Source: Ferruginibacter sp.
Lineage (GTDB): Bacteria > Bacteroidota > Bacteroidia > Chitinophagales > Chitinophagaceae
NCBI RefSeq assembly: GCF_028288465.1
Contig: NZ_JAQBNR010000075.1
Coordinates: 1-57,568 of the forward strand
DNA length: 57,568 nt
Direction of reading: 5' to 3'
The position numbers were made by a program, and so were the translations under genes. Below the pieces are notes generated by a model. The model was not told the DNA's origin. It did no database searches and saw only the letters and a list, made by a program, of their open reading frames with translations. This document shows, in pieces, positions 36,886 through 46,319 of the stretch (positions within the stretch are counted from its first letter, which is position 1; each line of letters begins with the position of its first letter).

Positions 36886-39800
36886 ATGAGTAAAAAACTA
36901 ATCTTCCCAGGATTCATAAGATGCGAAACGGATGGTAAGGGCCACGGAAATCAATTATTCTTTTTCATTTTGTTTACATTTCTTTTGGCTACCCAGCTGG
37001 CTACAGCCCAGACCGGAGCTAGCGGAACAACCCGGGTTAAGGGAGTAATTACAGAAAAGGAATCGGGGCAAGAGCTGGAGGGTGTAAATATAAAGGTTAA
37101 GGGAGGACAGGCAGGTACTGCTACCGACAACAAAGGGACCTTTTCTGTAGACGTTCCGTCGAACGGCCGTCTGGTATTTTCTTATGTTGGTTTTCTTGAC
37201 CAGGAAGTAGCAGTAAAAAACCAGGCAACTATTAATGTGGTAATGGAAAAAGGTATTTCTTCCCTTAATGAAGTAGTAGTTGTGGGGTATGGCACACAAT
37301 CGAAGAAAGATGTTATCGGGTCAATAGCTTCCGTTGGGTCAAGGCAAATACAGGATAAAGCTGTAGTATCTTTCGGCGAAGCGATCGCTGGCCAGGTGGC
37401 CGGTGTGCAGGTGCAACAGGCCTCTTCCGCACCAGGCGCTGGGTTAAGTATCAAAATAAGGGGTGTTGGCTCTATCAGTGCCGATAATACACCTTTATAT
37501 GTTATAGATGGTGTGCCGCTCGATAATACAACCAACGGCTACGCTGCACAGGGTGCCAGTGGCGCCAACGTTCCAACAAATCCCCTTGCATCTATCAATC
37601 CCGGCGACATACAATCAATCGACATTTTAAAGGATGCATCAGCCACGGCGATTTATGGCTCGAGGGGTTCCAATGGTGTGGTGATTATTACTACCAAGCA
37701 GGGAGTAAAAGGCAAGACTCAGGTTAACCTGGCTGCCAGCACCGGGTGGCAAAATGTAGACCATAAGATTCCCACGCTTACTACAGAGGAATGGGTTCAG
37801 AGGCAAACGGACATCAGGAATTATAACTATACTTACCTCAACGGGGTGCCAATTCCCGGAAGAAGCGCTACCGATCCCAATTCTGTACGCGGTACCAATG
37901 CTAATTTAAAAATCCCCAACGAATACAGGGATCCTTCTTCGCTTCCAAACACTAACTGGCAGGATGTAGTTTACCAGACTGCACCAATGAACAACTACCA
38001 GGTGTCTGCCTCCGGTGGATCTGATAACACCCGTTTCTATATCTCCGGTAATTATATCAACCAGGAAGCTATTACAAAAGGGCAGGGATTTAAAAAATAT
38101 TCGCTTCGGGGAAATATAGATGCTAATATTACGGACCGCATCAAGGTAGGGTTCAGGATCGCTCCTTCTTACAGCATCAACAAAATACCAACCGCGGGCG
38201 GGCTTTCCTACTATGGTGGTGTTACAGCTGCGGTGGTTACATCGGCGCCTATCTTTTCTGTTTATAAGGCAGATGGCTCCTACAACAATACGCAGACGGT
38301 GACCTATGATGATGGCACGCCCCCGCAATCACTTTTCTTTTCGAATGGCCTGGGTCTTAGCAAAGACTATGAAAATACCATGAGGATGTTTAACACCGTG
38401 GGTACCTTGTTCGCAACGGTTGATCTAACAAAACACCTTACGGCAAGGTCGAGTATCAATGCAGATATCACCAACATCAATACGGATGCGTTTGTTCCGT
38501 CTACCATTTCGGTGAACGGCTACAATTTATATGGCAGTACGTATACTGGCAACAATTTAAGCTGGAGCAACGAAAACACCGTTACTTATAACAACACATT
38601 CCTGGGAAAGCATCACCTGAATGTACTGGCTGGGTTTTCTGAGCAAATGGCGGTGTTCACTTCTTCAGGCATTTCTGCGGAGCAATATCCTAACAACCTT
38701 GTACATACAGTAAATGCAGGTATCACCACCGCTACCAGGGCCAGCAAATCGCAATGGAGCATGGCCTCTGTGATCAGCAGGATAAAATATGATTTTAATG
38801 AAAAATATTTTGTAACGGCCACCTTCAGAAGAGATGGATCATCACGGTTCGGTGCAAATACTAAATGGGGAAACTTCCCTTCGGCAGCAATAGGCTGGCG
38901 TGTTTCGCAGGAATCATTTATGAAGGGCGTTAAAGCCATCAGCGATCTTAAGCTAAGGGCCAGTTACGGTATTGTGGGTAACGACCAGATTGGTAATTAT
39001 GGCGCTATCGGCCAGGTTGGGCCAAGGTATGCGGTGCTTGGTTCGGGCGATGGAAGAAGGGTTAACGGCTTGTCGCAGGATAACCTTGGTAACCCGCTTC
39101 TTACATGGGAACAATCAAAGTCAGTTGATATAGGGTTCGATGCAGGATTCTTTAATAACAGGCTGACGGTTACAGCAGATTATTATAATAAGGTATCGTC
39201 TGGTATGTTGTTTGGCGTGCCCGTTCCATCTTTTACCGGGTTTGGATCAACGCTGAGGAACCTTGGCAAACTTAGAAATAAAGGGATTGAACTGAATATT
39301 GAAACAAGAAATATTGATAGTAAGAGCCTTGTATGGACCACCAATTTCAATATCTCTTCCAACAAAAATAAAGTAGAAGCACTCAATGAAAATAACGACG
39401 ATATCTATAGTGTCAACTACGGCGTAGTAAATTCCATCACCCATAGAACGAGGGTGGGTGAAGCAATGGCGAGTTACTATGGCTTTATCTACGATGGTGT
39501 TTACCGCAATAGCAAGGAACTGGCAGACGGGCCAAAACTGGCCTCGGGAATTACAGCCGTAGGAAACCCAAGGTTAAAAGATATTTCGGGCCCTGGTGGA
39601 AAACCTGATGGATTGATCGACGATTTCGACAAGACAACTCTCGGAAATAACCTGCCTGATTTCACCTTTGGCATTACCAACTCGGTTACGTACAAAAACT
39701 TTGATTTTACTATTTTGATACAAGGTGTACATGGTGTAGAAGCGCTGAACCTGTTAAAAACTTCTGGCAACTACAAAGCCGTAAGCGGCCTTTTTAAAAA

Positions 39801-40152
39801 TTACTGGAAATCTGAAGCTGAGCCTGGTGACGGCCAAACCTTTCGCCCTACTTATGGTGCATACCAGGGCAATAATCCGGTAATTACCAGCTGGCTGGTG
39901 GAAGATGCCTCTTTTGTAAGGATCAAAAACCTTACGCTTGGATACCGTATCCCGAAATTCTTCGGAGGGAAAGTTATCAAAAACGCAAGGGCATACATGA
40001 ACGTTCAGAACCTGCACACTTTTACAAAGTATAAAGGGTACAACCCTGAAGTAAATACGGTAGAAGGAACTGATAACCTTACACCGGGTATGGACTTTGG
40101 AACATTTCCGCTTACACGTACCCTTACACTGGGATTAAACCTGACATTTTAA
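36886..40152 (+). CDS. SusC/RagA-family TonB-dependent outer-membrane transporter
   Basis: The 1088-residue protein has a signal segment (LFFFILFTFLLATQLATAQ) after a 24-residue N-terminal extension, a carboxypeptidase-like regulatory domain (VKGVITEKESGQELEGVNIK), TonB box NEVVVVGYG, plug (AIAGQVAGVQVQQASSAPG, DILKDASATAIYGSRGSNGV) and a barrel ending TLTLGLNLTF. It opens the plus-strand locus that ends with the aga-type enzymes. It differs clearly from the other SusC at sequence level, so the two loci probably import different glycans or fragments. Confidence 0.96.
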   Translation: MSKKLIFPGFIRCETDGKGHGNQLFFFILFTFLLATQLATAQTGASGTTRVKGVITEKESGQELEGVNIKVKGGQAGTATDNKGTFSVDVPSNGRLVFSYVGFLDQEVAVKNQATINVVMEKGISSLNEVVVVGYGTQSKKDVIGSIASVGSRQIQDKAVVSFGEAIAGQVAGVQVQQASSAPGAGLSIKIRGVGSISADNTPLYVIDGVPLDNTTNGYAAQGASGANVPTNPLASINPGDIQSIDILKDASATAIYGSRGSNGVVIITTKQGVKGKTQVNLAASTGWQNVDHKIPTLTTEEWVQRQTDIRNYNYTYLNGVPIPGRSATDPNSVRGTNANLKIPNEYRDPSSLPNTNWQDVVYQTAPMNNYQVSASGGSDNTRFYISGNYINQEAITKGQGFKKYSLRGNIDANITDRIKVGFRIAPSYSINKIPTAGGLSYYGGVTAAVVTSAPIFSVYKADGSYNNTQTVTYDDGTPPQSLFFSNGLGLSKDYENTMRMFNTVGTLFATVDLTKHLTARSSINADITNINTDAFVPSTISVNGYNLYGSTYTGNNLSWSNENTVTYNNTFLGKHHLNVLAGFSEQMAVFTSSGISAEQYPNNLVHTVNAGITTATRASKSQWSMASVISRIKYDFNEKYFVTATFRRDGSSRFGANTKWGNFPSAAIGWRVSQESFMKGVKAISDLKLRASYGIVGNDQIGNYGAIGQVGPRYAVLGSGDGRRVNGLSQDNLGNPLLTWEQSKSVDIGFDAGFFNNRLTVTADYYNKVSSGMLFGVPVPSFTGFGSTLRNLGKLRNKGIELNIETRNIDSKSLVWTTNFNISSNKNKVEALNENNDDIYSVNYGVVNSITHRTRVGEAMASYYGFIYDGVYRNSKELADGPKLASGITAVGNPRLKDISGPGGKPDGLIDDFDKTTLGNNLPDFTFGITNSVTYKNFDFTILIQGVHGVEALNLLKTSGNYKAVSGLFKNYWKSEAEPGDGQTFRPTYGAYQGNNPVITSWLVEDASFVRIKNLTLGYRIPKFFGGKVIKNARAYMNVQNLHTFTKYKGYNPEVNTVEGTDNLTPGMDFGTFPLTRTLTLGLNLTF

Positions 40153-40187
40153 ACCGCCGGTTGTTAACCACCTTAAAATATTAAACA

Positions 40188-41672
40188 ATGAAACGCAATT
40201 ATATAAAAACCTGTACAGGAATATTCCTTATGGCCGTAATGATCTTCGCCACTTCCTGCAAAAAATTTCTGGAAACAAAGCAGTATGACCGTTCGAATGA
40301 AGTAGCTTTTTATAAAACCGCCTCAGATTTTGAACAGGCAGTATTGGGGGCATATTCCTCATTCGATAACCTTTATCATTCAGGAAATTTTTATTTTTTA
40401 TTAACCGATATACGATCTGATAACACTTCGGTGTATGTTCCCGGAGGTTCTGCAGGGCCGTTGTCAAAGTCAGAATATGATGATTTCACGCTCACTGCAA
40501 ACAATGAACATTTGCAGGGGTACTGGGATGTAAGCTACTCGCTGATTCAAAAGACAAATGATATTATTACCTATCTGGCCGCAGCCGATATTGATCCTGC
40601 AAAGAAAAATCAATACAAGGGAGAAGCCGAAGTATTAAGGGCACTGACTTATTTTAACCTCGTCCGTTTGTACGGAGGAGTTCCCCTGGTATTAAACAGG
40701 TTTACAAATATCAATGATAGTTATTCAAAAGGAAGGAACACCGTAGATGAGGTGTATGCACAGGTGATCGCAGACCTTACCAATGCACAAACACTGCTGG
40801 TTACAAACCGCAATACAGGAGATAATTCAGGCCGTGCAGACAGGGGCATTGCCACCAGCCTGCTTGGTACTGCATACCTTACGCAAAAAAAATATACCGA
40901 GGCGGCAACTGAATTTAAAAAAGTGATCGACATGGGTGAGTACAGCCTGTTGCCCAACTATACTGATCTGTTTAAAACAGGCCAGCAGGGCAACAGCGAA
41001 ACCATCTGGCAGGCTTATTACGTAGCGGGCGTTTCAGGGTCAGGATCCAGCTTTCCCAATTATAGTGCACCGTTAAACAGCGAAGATGTTTTGCTGCAAA
41101 CCGGGCTTGCATTTGGCTGGAACCAGCCCACTTCTGATATTCAAAACGCTTATGACCTGAACGATACAAGAAGAACTGCGATCAGTGACGGCTTTACAAA
41201 AGATGGCAACTACTATCCTTATAAATACATCAATACCTACGTGGATATAGCTGCGGGTACAGGTGATGGTAACTCCGGCAAAGACTGGTATGTATTACGG
41301 TACGCCGACCTGTTATTGATGTACGCTGAAGCGGTAAATGAAACCCAGGGTCCTGCAGGTGCATTTAGCAGCGTAGACATGGTACGTGTCCGTGCCGGGC
41401 TTGCTCCTCTTTCATCAAGCTTAACCAAAGATCAGTTCAGGGAAGCGGTATACCTCGAAGAGCGCCGTGAGTCACCGTTTGAAGGCCATCGCTGGTTCGA
41501 CCTTGTTCGCACGGGAAGAGCAGTAGCGGTAATGAACGCCAAGGTAAAACCTTTGAGTAACGCTGATAATGTCGGGCTCGCAGCTCCAATAGATGAACAC
41601 AATTTATTGCTTCCAATCCCGTCGATTGTAAGAGCGACCGCTCCGCAAGTGACTCAAAACCCGGGATATTAA
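40188..41672 (+). CDS. SusD/RagB-family surface glycan-binding lipoprotein
   Basis: The 494-residue protein has a lipoprotein signal (IFLMAVMIFATSCKK) with lipobox Cys. SusD features: EAEVLRALTYFNLVRLYGGV in the N-terminal helical part and ERRESPFEGHRWFDLVRTG near the C-terminus, ending QNPGY. It starts 35 bases after SusC and is its substrate-binding lid. It is about 110 residues shorter than the SusD of the first locus. Confidence 0.96.
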   Translation: MKRNYIKTCTGIFLMAVMIFATSCKKFLETKQYDRSNEVAFYKTASDFEQAVLGAYSSFDNLYHSGNFYFLLTDIRSDNTSVYVPGGSAGPLSKSEYDDFTLTANNEHLQGYWDVSYSLIQKTNDIITYLAAADIDPAKKNQYKGEAEVLRALTYFNLVRLYGGVPLVLNRFTNINDSYSKGRNTVDEVYAQVIADLTNAQTLLVTNRNTGDNSGRADRGIATSLLGTAYLTQKKYTEAATEFKKVIDMGEYSLLPNYTDLFKTGQQGNSETIWQAYYVAGVSGSGSSFPNYSAPLNSEDVLLQTGLAFGWNQPTSDIQNAYDLNDTRRTAISDGFTKDGNYYPYKYINTYVDIAAGTGDGNSGKDWYVLRYADLLLMYAEAVNETQGPAGAFSSVDMVRVRAGLAPLSSSLTKDQFREAVYLEERRESPFEGHRWFDLVRTGRAVAVMNAKVKPLSNADNVGLAAPIDEHNLLLPIPSIVRATAPQVTQNPGY

Positions 41673-41803
41673 TTTACCGGCCATTGTTGGATAATACATG
41701 CTTTAAAGTTGAAGCTTCTTACATATGCTTACGATCTGAATGAGATAGATTTATCCATTCAAACCCAGATGCTCTAAACGATTTAATTTAAACTATTCCT
41801 ATA

Positions 41804-43027
41804 ATGAAGATAAAGGATTTTAAGTTTTTGTTTGCCGGAATGGTGTGCTGTTGTTTACAGGTTGTAAACACATTCGGGCAGGCATCAATAACGAAGGCAA
41901 ATATTGCGTTTATTGATTACCCGGACTTTCCCGAAGGCGAGTCTACATGGGATGATATTGGTTACAGCACAAAATTTAATAAAGTGGTTGCAGGCGTAAC
42001 GAACCATAAAGATAAAGTGGCGCTGTTCGATTATGATGTGGCGACTGGTAAAATGACCAACAACGGCTTGATGCAAACGCTCGGTAATTTGCGGGAGTTT
42101 CAATGGCAGGCCAAGATACATTCCAAGATCAAGGAAGGGCCGGATGGCTATATGTACTTCGCTACAGACGGAGGCGAATCAAGAGAAGAATATTTAATGG
42201 ATCACCCGGCAGGTTATGCAGGCGGTTTTTTCATGAAGTGGCATCCTCAAACTAAAAAACTTGTAAACCTTGGTATGGGGCTGCAGTACGAAAGCATCAA
42301 GGATATTGATATAGATCCGGAATCCGGTAAGCTGTATGACATTTCTTATCCGCAGGTGCACTTTACCGTATATGACCCCGCAAAAAATACGTTTAAAGAC
42401 ATGGGCAGGCTTGGAAGCGCACATGTGCCAAGGGTTATGTTTACAGATTGGTGGGGCGATTGTTATTATGTTGACTGGCGCCAGCGTTTGGTAAAGTATC
42501 AAAAGAGCAATGACAGTTTAGTATTTGCACGAAACAGCGTGCCTGCGTTTGAAGGCACACCCGGCGGTAAGATAATAACTGGTATTACGGCCTATGCGAA
42601 AGATCAAAAAAACGGCGTGATTTATTTTGTTACCTACGGTGCAAAAATAGTAGCTTTTTACCCGCGAAAAGACGGTATAGGAAAAATGGTTGACCTTGGC
42701 GGCGTTGCCGACAGCGCCAAAAATATAGATGCCTGGGGCCCTTATGTACCGAATCTGAATATTGGTAATAACGGAAAGTTATACTACATCGTCGGCGGGC
42801 ATGGCAATTTCATCATTGAAAACAAAACCGTGCTAATGGAGTTTGATCCTGCAACAAAAAAGCACACGCTCATCTATCAATACCCGGTAGAAGAGTTAAG
42901 CGAGGCAACCGGTTCAGACACAAAAGATAAGGACGGCAATTTATATTTCGCAGGAAGAAAAGATCTTTCCAGTCGTTCAATCCCATTCCTCATAAAATTT
43001 AATCCAGGTAAAAACGTAAAAAAATGA
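41804..43027 (+). CDS. Secreted beta-propeller protein 1 of a pair
   Basis: The 407-residue protein has a signal peptide (FLFAGMVCCCLQVVNTFGQ). Repeating blade-like segments follow, with YFATDGG, IDIDPESGKLYDISYPQ, YFVTYGAKIVAFYPR and LYYIVGGHGN, and it ends in FLIKFNPGK. The style is that of SMP-30/Kelch-like propellers. No catalytic signature is visible. It lies 131 bases after SusD, and its stop overlaps the next start by 4 bases (ATGA), so the two propellers are translationally coupled. Likely an extracellular or periplasmic sugar-binding or hydrolytic protein of the locus, function unassigned. Confidence 0.75.
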   Translation: MKIKDFKFLFAGMVCCCLQVVNTFGQASITKANIAFIDYPDFPEGESTWDDIGYSTKFNKVVAGVTNHKDKVALFDYDVATGKMTNNGLMQTLGNLREFQWQAKIHSKIKEGPDGYMYFATDGGESREEYLMDHPAGYAGGFFMKWHPQTKKLVNLGMGLQYESIKDIDIDPESGKLYDISYPQVHFTVYDPAKNTFKDMGRLGSAHVPRVMFTDWWGDCYYVDWRQRLVKYQKSNDSLVFARNSVPAFEGTPGGKIITGITAYAKDQKNGVIYFVTYGAKIVAFYPRKDGIGKMVDLGGVADSAKNIDAWGPYVPNLNIGNNGKLYYIVGGHGNFIIENKTVLMEFDPATKKHTLIYQYPVEELSEATGSDTKDKDGNLYFAGRKDLSSRSIPFLIKFNPGKNVKK

Positions 43028-44235
43028 GGTTTCCATTTATAAAAAATTTCTCCTTCGCCGCACTTGTTTTTACAGCGGCGCCTGCTTTTTCGCAGTACAC
43101 TTATTTTAAGCCCAAAGAAGGCTTTGGTATTGAAATATCCCTCTCCAACACCGAACTTAAAAGGATGCCGATGTACCGCAATTCCATCGCATCGCTTACC
43201 GTAACAGGAGATAATATTATTGGTGGCACAAGTGCCAATGAGAAGATGGCGCCTTATATTTTTGTAGCATCTCTCAGCAAAAGAGAATTGGTGCAACTGA
43301 AAGACGTGAATGATGTATTTCCGGGTCAGCGAAGCGTACAAAGCGGTTTTTTCAAAACAAAGGACAATACTTTATATGCCGGTACCATTGCCAATAAAAT
43401 AAATGATACTACCAATGGCAACGGGCATTTGCTACAGATAAATGTAGATGCAGCCGGAACTATTAAGGTTGCCGATCTTGGTATTCCGGTAAATGGCGAA
43501 GGCGTATTTACGATCACCGGCAATATCAATACCAATACCATTTATGGTATTACTTACCCATCGGGTTTATTCTTTACTTATAGTATTAAATCAAAGATTT
43601 TTAAAAGCTACAGGAATGTAATGCCTGATGCGGGTGATTTAAATTCTGTAAAGGGCGAGTTTCATCAGCAACCGGAAACCTATTTATGCAATGCATTGAT
43701 AGTGGATGATAAAGGGCTGGTGTATGGCAGCAAAGCGATCAATAAACTTTTCTACTTTGACCCAGCCAATGATAGTTTTCACATACTGGCAGACCTGCCG
43801 GAAGAATGGGGCCGCCGTTCGCTTGGCCGTGTTGAATCCTGGGTTAAGTCGGCTGATGGCACCCTCTATGGTGGCAATGGCGGCGATGGGCAATTATTCC
43901 AGGTAGACCCTGCAACAAAGCAGGTGAAAAACCTGGGGAAACCTATTATGATGAACCGCCTGCGTGGAATGTGCTTTGGTGCAGATGGAAAATTGTACGG
44001 CCTTGCCGGTGCTGTGCCCGGGTACGCACACCTGTTTAGTTACGATGCAAAACAGGAAGGGTTCACAGACATGGGCAACCCGCAGTTTATTTTAAAGGCG
44101 CCTGGTATAGAAGACGGAATAGAGTGGCGTGGCTTTCAACTAAGAAGCATCGCTGCATCTGAAGACGGAAAATATATTGTGATGGGCGAAGATGAAGCAC
44201 TGAGCCAGTTACTGATTTTTCCCGTAGGCAAGTAA
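43024..44235 (+). CDS. Secreted beta-propeller protein 2 of a pair
   Basis: The 403-residue protein has a signal peptide (FSFAALVFTAAPAFSQ). Blade-like repeats include LYAGTIANKIND, IYGITYPSGLFFTY, VYGSKAINKLFYFDP, LYGGNGGDGQLFQVDP and LYGLAGAVPGYAHLF. Length and fold match the preceding propeller, but sequence similarity is limited to blade motifs, so they may form a heterodimer or arose from an old duplication. No known enzyme motif is recognised. The start ATG 43024 overlaps the upstream stop. A structured RNA-like element follows before the next gene. Confidence 0.75.
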   Translation: MRFPFIKNFSFAALVFTAAPAFSQYTYFKPKEGFGIEISLSNTELKRMPMYRNSIASLTVTGDNIIGGTSANEKMAPYIFVASLSKRELVQLKDVNDVFPGQRSVQSGFFKTKDNTLYAGTIANKINDTTNGNGHLLQINVDAAGTIKVADLGIPVNGEGVFTITGNINTNTIYGITYPSGLFFTYSIKSKIFKSYRNVMPDAGDLNSVKGEFHQQPETYLCNALIVDDKGLVYGSKAINKLFYFDPANDSFHILADLPEEWGRRSLGRVESWVKSADGTLYGGNGGDGQLFQVDPATKQVKNLGKPIMMNRLRGMCFGADGKLYGLAGAVPGYAHLFSYDAKQEGFTDMGNPQFILKAPGIEDGIEWRGFQLRSIAASEDGKYIVMGEDEALSQLLIFPVGK

Positions 44236-44279
44236 TATGCAGCATTAAAAGAGATTAGGTTTTGGTAAAATGTCCGAAT

Positions 44280-44372
44280 GCCGTTAGGTTAACAAAACAT
44301 CAGGTTGCGGGTGAGATACCCGCAACAGATGGTCGCCAGGGTTGGTGTGCTACCAACCCTTAACTTAACGGC
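44280..44372. other. Compact three-way-junction inverted-repeat element
   Basis: The outer stem GCCGTTAGGTTA (44280-44291) pairs with TAACTTAACGGC (44361-44372): 12 pairs, one of them G-U. Inside are two perfect 9-bp hairpins with 5-base loops: GTTGCGGGT/ACCCGCAAC (44304-44312/44318-44326, loop GAGAT) and AGGGTTGGT/ACCAACCCT (44338-44346/44352-44360, loop GTGCT). It lies 45 bases after the second propeller and 34 bases before the GH123-like start, with no T-run. It could be an mRNA leader structure or processing site, or a mobile REP-like palindromic element. No second copy is seen in the window. Confidence 0.85.
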
Positions 44373-44406
44373 AATGTGTAATGAGCTATAAATTTTTTAT
44401 TGACAT

Positions 44407-46317
44407 ATGATAAAGCCGGTGATATTTTTAATGCTGTTCATAATAACGGGCAAACTTTGGGCAACAGACAGTATTCCACGTTGGCACATAACTATTTTGC
44501 CTTCCTCTATGCGCATAGATCCATCTACCAACCGTATTTTTGATAAGCCCTACAATGATAATAGCAGCGATGAGTTGTTATTAAAATACAACTGGGTGTA
44601 CAACGGAAAAGTGGCATCGTTAAAAGCCGCCAGGGGCGAATACGTTTCCTTTCAACTGGTGCTGACCAATGAAACTGAAAAACCTTTAAAGGGCATTGAT
44701 GTGTTCATGAAGCCATTTAAAAACAACAGCACCGCTTTTGAAATTCTTCCCGAGTTATTTTTAGAATGGGCAGTGGAAGTAAAATCGAAAAGTACCGGTT
44801 ATCCCAAAGCTGCGCTCGGTACAGGCTGGTACCCGGATGCTTTGATACCCTTTAAATATATCCAGCAGGGTACTAAACCGCTCAAAGTAAATGCATGGGT
44901 ATATCCATTGCAACTGCCGGATTTTAATAACCGTATCAATCACCAAAAATCACAGATCATCTGGGTTGATCAATACATTCCTTTTGAAAAAACAGCTGCT
45001 GCAACTGGTTTATATTCCACCAGTATATCGGTTACCATTGAAGGTGTTACCCAATCAATACAGGTTGAATTGAAGGTGTGGGATTTTGCGATACCGAATG
45101 AAAATTTATTAAAGGCAAGCTTACAACATGAAGGCTTTGTTAGCCACATGGATGAAAAGCAGGAACTGGAAATTTACCAGTTGATGAAGCGCAACAGGAT
45201 CGGTGGGATGGACCCGACTTATAAACCCGAAATGAAAAAGGTTGGAAACAACGTTACAATCGATTGGGGCAAGTTTGACAACCGGCTGAAAAAATATTTA
45301 ACCGGCGAAGCATTTACCAAAGCGAATGGGTACGATTATGGCCCGGGATATGGAACTCCCTTTGAAACATTTTTACTGCCATTTGATGTGTATGGAAAAC
45401 ATGACACCCCTGGCTGGCCGGATGTAGGTAAGCCTGATGTAGAAAAAAATGCGGCAAATAAAGCAGCCTACATTAATGTTATCCATAGTGTAAGAAACCA
45501 TTTGAAGAGTATGGTGGATCCTAAAAAAACAGGCCTGACCGTGTATTTAAACGGGCTTGACGAATCCTATTTTCCGGAGGCCTGGGAAAGGATGGCCTAC
45601 TATGGTAATTTATTTAAAACAGCATATCCCGAAGCTGAATTTAGGGTTGATGGCGGGTACAATGATACTGCCATGCAGGTGATTGAAAACGCCATTACTT
45701 CATGGGCAGTGCACACGATAGAGTTTAATAATGACAGGTTTAATAAGTATGCGAAAATGGGTATCAAGCAATGGTTGTACGGCCCTATGATATACGAGAG
45801 CAAAGTAAACAGCTGGGTGGGCAGCTCCACATTTACTGACTTGCCCCTGGTGAACGACCGTGCCATCAGTTGGAGCGCCTGGAAGTACAACGCCTATTCC
45901 TGGATAAGCTGGGGCATAGGTGCCGGCTGGAAAGCAGGGTGGTATGACGCAGAAACATGGAAAAGCGCCAACGATGGAGGAAACGCTGATGGCTATGACG
46001 AAAAGAAAATGAATGGAAACGGTATGGTGCTGTATAGTGGAGGTATTGTTCCAAATGTAAAAGGGCCTTGCCCCTCCATCAGGCTAAAAACAATGCGTGA
46101 TGGCGTACAGGAATATGAGTACATGAAAATGCTTGCAGCAATCGACAAAAATAAAGACCGTGTGAGCAATATCGTTAATAAAATAATCGACCGGCCTTTT
46201 GGTGATCAGGCGGTAGGCAATGTAAATGTGTGGAGCTACGATCCGCAAAAGTGGGATGCGGGTAGAAATGAATTAGGAGAACTTATAAATGAAGCTACAA
46301 AAAACGGAGGCAAATAA
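44407..46317 (+). CDS. GH123/DUF4091-like glycoside hydrolase
   Basis: The 636-residue protein has a signal peptide (VIFLMLFIITGKLWA). An N-terminal beta-sandwich (LKAARGEYVSFQLVL) of the kind that precedes GH123 domains is followed by a barrel carrying an Asp-Glu pair, D385-E386 in YLNGLDESYFPEAW, at the place of the GH123 catalytic pair. The C-terminal block SIRLKTMRDGVQEYEYMKML is characteristic of DUF4091. GH123 enzymes are beta-N-acetylgalactosaminidases using substrate-assisted catalysis. This fits the AgaS/KbaY genes downstream and the GH20 genes in the other locus. The DUF4832 gene starts only 2 bases after the stop. Confidence 0.8.
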   Translation: MIKPVIFLMLFIITGKLWATDSIPRWHITILPSSMRIDPSTNRIFDKPYNDNSSDELLLKYNWVYNGKVASLKAARGEYVSFQLVLTNETEKPLKGIDVFMKPFKNNSTAFEILPELFLEWAVEVKSKSTGYPKAALGTGWYPDALIPFKYIQQGTKPLKVNAWVYPLQLPDFNNRINHQKSQIIWVDQYIPFEKTAAATGLYSTSISVTIEGVTQSIQVELKVWDFAIPNENLLKASLQHEGFVSHMDEKQELEIYQLMKRNRIGGMDPTYKPEMKKVGNNVTIDWGKFDNRLKKYLTGEAFTKANGYDYGPGYGTPFETFLLPFDVYGKHDTPGWPDVGKPDVEKNAANKAAYINVIHSVRNHLKSMVDPKKTGLTVYLNGLDESYFPEAWERMAYYGNLFKTAYPEAEFRVDGGYNDTAMQVIENAITSWAVHTIEFNNDRFNKYAKMGIKQWLYGPMIYESKVNSWVGSSTFTDLPLVNDRAISWSAWKYNAYSWISWGIGAGWKAGWYDAETWKSANDGGNADGYDEKKMNGNGMVLYSGGIVPNVKGPCPSIRLKTMRDGVQEYEYMKMLAAIDKNKDRVSNIVNKIIDRPFGDQAVGNVNVWSYDPQKWDAGRNELGELINEATKNGGK

Positions 46318-46319
46318 TT

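Noticed and set aside
44280..44372. Integron attC-like site (GTTAGGT and ACTTAAC present)
   Set aside because: The order of the core-like heptamers is reversed relative to an attC site, and no integrase or cassette array is nearby.
44280..44372. tRNA-like cloverleaf
   Set aside because: There are only two inner hairpins, no anticodon or T-loop consensus, and no CCA or discriminator arrangement.
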